A stretch of 17,039 nucleotides of DNA from Parvibaculum sp049303435. GTDB lineage: Bacteria > Pseudomonadota > Alphaproteobacteria > Parvibaculales > Parvibaculaceae. The DNA is taken from contig JBAQNC010000180.1 of the NCBI GenBank assembly GCA_049303435.1, positions 1 through 17,039 on the forward strand, in the 5' to 3' direction. Under the pieces are notes generated by a model that saw only the letters and a list, made by a program, of their open reading frames with translations, ran no database searches and was not told where the DNA came from. Made by a program: the position numbers and the translations under genes. Below, in pieces: positions 13,200-17,039 of this stretch; within the stretch, counting starts at the first letter, position 1, and every line of letters begins with the position of its first letter.

Positions 13200-14249
13200 A
13201 TGAAAGATAGTTACAAAGTCTCCGCCGAAGCACCCGTCGTCGCCATTGTTGGCGCCACCGGAGCTGTCGGCGTTGAGATGATCCATTGCCTTGAACAGCG
13301 TAACTTCCCCCTGTCGCGCCTGAAGCTGCTGGCATCGCCGCGCTCGGCGGGCCGTAAGATGAAGTTCAGGAGCGAGGAAATCACCGTTCAGCCGCTTGGC
13401 GAAAACAGCTTCAACGACGTGGACATCGCGCTCTTTTCGGCATCGGGTTCCGTGTCGCGTCAATATGCGCCTGTTGCCGTCAAGGCGGGCGCTGTCGTCG
13501 TCGATAATTCTTCCGCCTTCCGCATGGACCCCGATGTGCCGCTCGTCGTGCCGGAGATCAACGCTGGCGAGATGAAGCGTCACAAGGGCATTATTGCGAA
13601 CCCGAATTGTGCCGCCATCATCTCGATTACGCCGCTCTGGCCGGTCCACCAGAAGAACCGCATCAAGCGTCTGATCGTTTCGACCTATCAGTCGGCTTCC
13701 GGTGCCGGTGCGGCAGCGATGGAAGAGTTGGTGGAATCCACGCGCGCCTATCTCGATGGGCGCGAATACCGGAATACAGTCTTGCCGCATCCCTATGCCT
13801 TCAATCTCTTCAATCACAACACGGCCATCAATCCTGAAACCGGGTACAATGACGAAGAAGAAAAGGTGATAGCCGAAACGAAAAAGATTTTTGGCGACAA
13901 GGACATCGCCGTCTCGGCCACTTGTGTGCGGGTCCCTGTCCTTCGTGCGCATTCGGTCTCGATGATCTTTGAGTGTGAAAACCCGATCAAGGCCTCGGAC
14001 GTGCGTGAGATGATGAAGACCGCACCGGGCGTGCGTCTGGTGGACGACTGGGAGAATAACTATTTCCCCATGCCCAAGGACGCCTCGGGTCAGGATGACA
14101 TCCTGGTCGGCCGCATCCGTCAGGATATGAGCGATCCGAGCGGCCATTCGGTAGCCATGTTCACCGCAGGTGATCAGCTTCTCAAGGGCGCGGCGCTCAA
14201 TGCCGTGCAGGTTGCAGAACTGCTGCTCAAGGTTCCTGCTCACGCTTGA
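13200..14249 (+). CDS. asd: Aspartate-semialdehyde dehydrogenase
   Basis: A 349-residue cytoplasmic enzyme that reduces aspartyl phosphate to aspartate semialdehyde with NADPH. This is the branch point to lysine/diaminopimelate, methionine, threonine and isoleucine. The Rossmann NADP loop is VAIVGATGAVGVEM (14-27). VDNSSAFRMD (101-110) binds phosphate. Catalytic Cys137 is in ANPNCAAI. Further residues are Gln164 in STYQSASGAG, Arg244 in RVPVLRAHS and His251, the general base. The length is that of the common bacterial form. AGAGGA precedes ATG 13200. It follows a leader peptide and attenuator and ends before a strong bidirectional terminator, so it is probably transcribed alone or by readthrough from cbpA-cbpM. 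Confidence 0.97.
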   Translation: MKDSYKVSAEAPVVAIVGATGAVGVEMIHCLEQRNFPLSRLKLLASPRSAGRKMKFRSEEITVQPLGENSFNDVDIALFSASGSVSRQYAPVAVKAGAVVVDNSSAFRMDPDVPLVVPEINAGEMKRHKGIIANPNCAAIISITPLWPVHQKNRIKRLIVSTYQSASGAGAAAMEELVESTRAYLDGREYRNTVLPHPYAFNLFNHNTAINPETGYNDEEEKVIAETKKIFGDKDIAVSATCVRVPVLRAHSVSMIFECENPIKASDVREMMKTAPGVRLVDDWENNYFPMPKDASGQDDILVGRIRQDMSDPSGHSVAMFTAGDQLLKGAALNAVQVAELLLKVPAHA

Positions 14250-14264
14250 GGCGATGTGAAAATA

Positions 14265-14300
14265 AATTGCCCCCTGTCGTTTTCGAGAGGGGGCAATTTT
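14265..14300. terminator. Bidirectional intrinsic terminator between asd and the cytochrome
   Basis: AAATTGCCCCCT (14265-14276) and AGGGGGCAATTT (14288-14299) form a perfect 12-bp stem with an 11-base loop. T-rich sequence lies on both sides. It ends asd (stop 14249) on the plus strand and the cytochrome gene (stop 14319) on the minus strand. Confidence 0.92.
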
Positions 14301-14318
14301 CGTTGCGATTAAATCGGA

Positions 14319-15668
14319 TCAGAACAACAGCCAGGCAAACACCGCTACCGTATTGTTATCCGAAGCATTGCGGCCACCACCGTCATAGTTGGATCGAGCG
14401 CCGTTGAATTTGAGGTAATCGGTATATTGCAAACCGAGCCGCAGATTCACATGGTCGCCAAAGGGCGAGTCTTCCTTACCGAAGGGCGTGTAGTCCACCT
14501 CTGCCGTAAAGCCATTTGAATCCGGTGACCCGTTGGCCGCGTCTGCGCCATAAAGGCCGAGGTCGGTCGATCCCCAGACATCGAAATAGCCAGCCGAGAA
14601 TGTATAGGTCTGCTGGTAGGTGAAGGCGCCGGTCACATTGGCCGAGCGCAATGTGTTGGAACTATTCGTCGAATTACCGAGAGACTGGCTGGCGCCAAGG
14701 CTTTGATGCTCGTTGATGTAGGTCGCATAGACACTGTAGTTGTGGTCTTCGTCGCCCAGATAATCATAGGTCGCGTCAAGACCGAGGTCGGTCTTCCTGT
14801 CGGTGCCCGCCGTCTGATCCTGCCCGGGATAGAGCTTGGCGCTTATACCAAAAGTGCCGACGGAGAAATAATGGGGACCAAACTGCTCTTGTGCAACAAC
14901 CCGCCAATAAGGAGCAGTGCCGCTGACGCGGTCTTCACCGAAAGGTGAAACGCCTAGCATCGTCTGTGTCGTGTCCGAGAGGTTGCGATAGCCGCCAACT
15001 TCCGTATAGAGCCAGCCATCCCACATTGCATAGGCAGTGGTGCCCAGCACCTGTCCGCCGAGCCCACCGGTGATGAGCGGCGCGGCGACTGGCCCCGGAG
15101 CGAGGTCGGTACCCGAGAAAGGTGTTCCCCAAGCGGGTGTCGAGTTCCACAGGTCCTGAACGGTTGGATTGTTGTTGATCGAAACGCCAACGACGGCGTT
15201 TGTATCGCCGAATTTGGCCGTGTCGGCATAACGGATATCAAGGAGGTCCCATGCAACTCGCCGGGCCACCCCGTCATAGGTCGCCTGGAAGAAGGCGCCG
15301 GCATGATCGAACAGCTTGCCGCCATAGAACAGGCTGACCTGGCTGACCGAGAGGTTATTGTTGTCGCCGAAATGCGGCGCGGCGCCGCCGGGCTGACCTT
15401 TTTCTGTGTGCGTCAGATAGGTCTGCAACATGGCGCTGACATGCGGCAGCGTGCTGTCACCGCCGTCCCATGTGTATCCTTCGAGCTTGAACTCACGTCC
15501 CGTCGGCGTCAGCGCCGGACCGAAGCTACCCACATGGCAGGCGCTGCATGGCTGGCCTGTCTGATCCGCGAAACTTGGAATAGCGAAGGCTGGACTCGCC
15601 GCCATGGCGCTGAACCCCAGCGAAGCAGCAAGCATTGCCAGATTGGATATAGGCCTCTTTGTGCGCAT
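14319..15668 (-). CDS. Secreted monohaem cytochrome c fused to a predicted outer-membrane beta barrel (Cyc2-like)
   Basis: A 449-residue exported protein. A Sec signal peptide covers about 1-29 (cleavage after AFA). Almost at once comes IPSFADQTGQPCSACH with the single haem motif Cys41-x-x-Cys44-His45, then LTPTGREFKLEGYTW. The remaining 380 residues have no further CxxCH. They are rich in Gly, Asn, Tyr and Thr with alternating strand-like stretches, and the chain ends VAVFAWLLF with a terminal Phe, as outer-membrane barrels do. This layout, and the PSFxxQTG-CxxCH-GREFKLxGY pattern, resemble Cyc2 porin-cytochromes of iron oxidisers. However, related proteins occur in organisms not known to oxidise iron, so the electron donor is uncertain. 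The start follows AAGGGG. It diverges from a thiolase-like gene across a palindromic region. Confidence 0.75.
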   Translation of the reverse strand: MRTKRPISNLAMLAASLGFSAMAASPAFAIPSFADQTGQPCSACHVGSFGPALTPTGREFKLEGYTWDGGDSTLPHVSAMLQTYLTHTEKGQPGGAAPHFGDNNNLSVSQVSLFYGGKLFDHAGAFFQATYDGVARRVAWDLLDIRYADTAKFGDTNAVVGVSINNNPTVQDLWNSTPAWGTPFSGTDLAPGPVAAPLITGGLGGQVLGTTAYAMWDGWLYTEVGGYRNLSDTTQTMLGVSPFGEDRVSGTAPYWRVVAQEQFGPHYFSVGTFGISAKLYPGQDQTAGTDRKTDLGLDATYDYLGDEDHNYSVYATYINEHQSLGASQSLGNSTNSSNTLRSANVTGAFTYQQTYTFSAGYFDVWGSTDLGLYGADAANGSPDSNGFTAEVDYTPFGKEDSPFGDHVNLRLGLQYTDYLKFNGARSNYDGGGRNASDNNTVAVFAWLLF

Positions 15669-15764
15669 TTTATTGCCCCTTTTTGCAAGGCAGTCAGGGC
15701 GGGGAAAGGCCTCGTCGGTGACGTCGCGAGTTCCGGTAGGGTGATTCCCCTAAACCTGCCTGCG

Positions 15765-15793
15765 CCATAAGTTTTGCACGGAAAGATTGTAAA
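15765..15793 (-). promoter_or_regulatory. Possible promoter of the Cyc2-like gene
   Basis: On the minus strand TTTACA (15793-15788), a 17-base spacer and TTATGG (15770-15765) resemble a sigma-70 promoter, much like the asd leader promoter. It would give a leader of about 90 bases. The palindromes lie just upstream. Confidence 0.35.
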
Positions 15794-15816
15794 AAACCAA
15801 GAATAAAATGTCGCAC

Positions 15817-15880
15817 TACTTGTGTTTATTACAAGATGGTCGTAATAGACAAACAAGTAATATTTATTACTTAAATATTA
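15817..15880. promoter_or_regulatory. Nested palindromes, candidate regulator binding sites
   Basis: AAGTAATATTTATTACTT (15855-15872) is a perfect 18-base palindrome. It overlaps TAATATTTA (15858-15866) and TAAATATTA (15872-15880), a second perfect pair. Upstream, ACTTGTGTTTATTAC (from about 15817) is an imperfect inverted match to GTAATAGACAAACAAGT (15842-15858). Repeated GTAATA/TATTAC half-sites suggest cooperative binding of a dimeric regulator. No FNR, Fur or sigma-54 consensus is evident. Confidence 0.5.
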
Positions 15881-16038
15881 TTCATCATACTTACAGGTTT
15901 TGGACATGCCGTGTGAATGGGGAGGCGACGCCTTTCCTTACGCAACGACAGGCAGCCTGAATCGGCGGCACTGGACATCGCCAACTCACCCCTTATTCTC
16001 CCGCCAACAAAACAAAGGTTTCAGGGAGATAGAGTGAG

Positions 16039-17039
16039 ATGGCTGTGACACCGGAAGATCGTACCCCAGTCCTGGTTGGTGTGGGCCAGCTTGTCCAGAA
16101 AGAGAGAGATGTTGAGAAGGCGAAGTCGCCGCTCCATCTGCTTGAGGATGCCGCTCGTCTAGCCGCTGCCGACGCGGGCCTTGGCGACAAGCTCTGGCCA
16201 CTGGTCGACAACATCACGGTCGTCCGCTTCATCACCGATAGCCCGGACTCGCGTCGTCTTCCTTTTGGCCGCTATGAAAACGCGCCCAAGTCGCTTGGCA
16301 ATATGCTCGGCGCCAATGCCTCGAAAAATTGTTATGGTCCCACCGGCGGCAACACGCCCCAGATGCTGGTCAACCACACTGCCGAACTGATCGCCAATGG
16401 CGAGACAGACATTGCTCTAGTCGCGGGCGCAGAAGCTTTCGCCACCATGATGCGCGCGCTGGGGCAGGGCAAGATGCTCCCTTGGCATGACGAAGTTCCT
16501 GAAAAGCGCATCGACATCGGTTATGAGCGCGAAGGCGTGACGCCGGTCGAGAAAGCCCACAAGCTGCAATATCCGGTCAACATCTATCCGCTGTTTGAAA
16601 ACGCCATTCGTGGTCAGAAGGGCCTGAGTGTCCATGACCATCAGCTCGCCATCGGCCGTCTCATGGCGCCTTTCACTGAAGTTGCCGCCAAACATCCCCA
16701 AGCCTGGTTCCCGACCGCGCGTACGGCCGAGGAAATCGCGACGGTCAGCGAGAACAATCGCTATGTAGGTTTTCCGTACACGAAATATATGAATGCCGTC
16801 ATGCAGGTCGATCAGGCTGGCGCCGTCGTCATGATGTCTGTCGCCAAGGCGCGCGAGCTTGGCGTGGCCGAAGACAAGTGGGTCTATCTCCACGGCTGCG
16901 CCGATTGCAATGACATCTGGTTCCCGACGGAGCGCGTGAATTTTCACTCTTCGCCCGCGATCAAGATGATGGGCGAAAAGGCGTTTGGTATGTCGGGCTG
17001 GAATATCAACGAGATCGACTATTTCGATCTCTATTCCTG
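16039..17039 (+). CDS. Thiolase-like acetyl-CoA acetyltransferase family protein (3' truncated)
   Basis: The frame starts at ATG 16039 and is open to the window end, giving 333 residues of a longer protein. The N-terminus PVLVGVGQLVQKERD and LHLLEDAARLAAADAGLG match the thiolase fold. CYGPTGGNTPQMLVNHTAELIANGETDIALVAGAEAF (about 97-135) corresponds to the nucleophile helix and following strand of thiolases. The usual CASG-type nucleophile motif is replaced by GGNTPQ, as in the thiolase-like (TLP1/SCP-x-related) group annotated as acetyl-CoA acetyltransferases. NVYLHGCADCND-like sequence near 290-300 and the beginning of the second half (INEIDYFDLYS) are also present. Catalysis of true thiolysis is therefore doubtful. 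It probably handles an acyl-CoA substrate in the cytoplasm. AGGGAGA precedes the start. Confidence 0.85.
   Translation, partial: MAVTPEDRTPVLVGVGQLVQKERDVEKAKSPLHLLEDAARLAAADAGLGDKLWPLVDNITVVRFITDSPDSRRLPFGRYENAPKSLGNMLGANASKNCYGPTGGNTPQMLVNHTAELIANGETDIALVAGAEAFATMMRALGQGKMLPWHDEVPEKRIDIGYEREGVTPVEKAHKLQYPVNIYPLFENAIRGQKGLSVHDHQLAIGRLMAPFTEVAAKHPQAWFPTARTAEEIATVSENNRYVGFPYTKYMNAVMQVDQAGAVVMMSVAKARELGVAEDKWVYLHGCADCNDIWFPTERVNFHSSPAIKMMGEKAFGMSGWNINEIDYFDLYS

Larger units (their letters stand above)
15669..16038. other. Divergent AT-rich control region between the cytochrome and thiolase-like genes
   Basis: 370 bases without a gene. The stretch 15780-15900 is far more AT-rich than its surroundings and holds overlapping palindromes (15817-15880), listed separately. 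A minus-strand promoter is possible at 15793-15765 for the cytochrome. The thiolase-proximal 130 bases show only a ribosome site (AGGGAGA, about 16022-16029) and no clear promoter. Confidence 0.6.

Noticed and set aside
12978..14243. A 421-codon minus-strand frame opposite asd
   Set aside because: It covers asd and its leader in antisense, with a composition typical of a shadow frame. asd itself has all its catalytic residues.

Overview
The window looks like chromosomal DNA of an alphaproteobacterium. It is moderately GC-rich, with tightly packed genes, many overlapping stop/start pairs (TGATG, ATGA), several genes without a recognisable Shine-Dalgarno sequence, a sigma-54 type promoter in front of glnB-glnA, and short intergenic palindromes of a kind common in Hyphomicrobiales-like genomes. 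No genus can be assigned from the sequence alone. No tRNA, rRNA, CRISPR array, insertion sequence or prophage was seen.

Layout. 1-756: 3' part of an Old Yellow Enzyme type NADH:flavin oxidoreductase. 757-1620: a long gene-free stretch with small tandem duplications, a structured segment and an operator-like palindrome. 1621-2400: an N-acyl-homoserine-lactonase-type metallo-hydrolase, ending in a bidirectional terminator shared with the convergent glnB-glnA nitrogen operon (2476-4293, minus strand). 4597-6851: a class I aminotransferase, a small carboxylesterase and a DUF3147 membrane protein, on the plus strand. 7059-8051: a TonB-like protein. 8064-10479 (minus): an arsenic operon arsR-arsI-arsC-acr3 with a perfect operator palindrome next to its -10 box. 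10546-11606 (minus): a single-domain globin translationally coupled to a GNAT acetyltransferase. 11691-12937 (plus): a CbpA-like J protein with its CbpM-like modulator. 13015-14249: a short Thr/Ile-rich leader peptide and intrinsic terminator, then asd (aspartate-semialdehyde dehydrogenase). 14319-15668 (minus): a secreted single-haem c-type cytochrome fused to what looks like an outer-membrane beta barrel (Cyc2-like). 15669-16038: an AT-rich divergent control region with nested palindromes. 16039-end: the 5' part of a thiolase-like protein.

How the parts work together. glnB and glnA form the usual PII/glutamine synthetase module, and its upstream DNA carries sigma-54 and NtrC-like signatures expected of nitrogen control. 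The ars genes make a complete set: sensor, organoarsenical lyase, arsenate reductase and arsenite efflux pump. Dimethylated or phenyl arsenicals and arsenate would all end as As(III) exported by Acr3. asd sits at the head of the Lys/Met/Thr/Ile branch. The leader in front of it is rich in Thr and Ile codons, so it reads as a ribosome-mediated attenuator sensing end products of the branch.

The most unusual items are the asd attenuator, whose leader ORF starts almost at the predicted transcription start, and the Cyc2-like porin-cytochrome with its palindromic promoter region. Most assignments rest on motif recognition by eye, without database searches or folding software.
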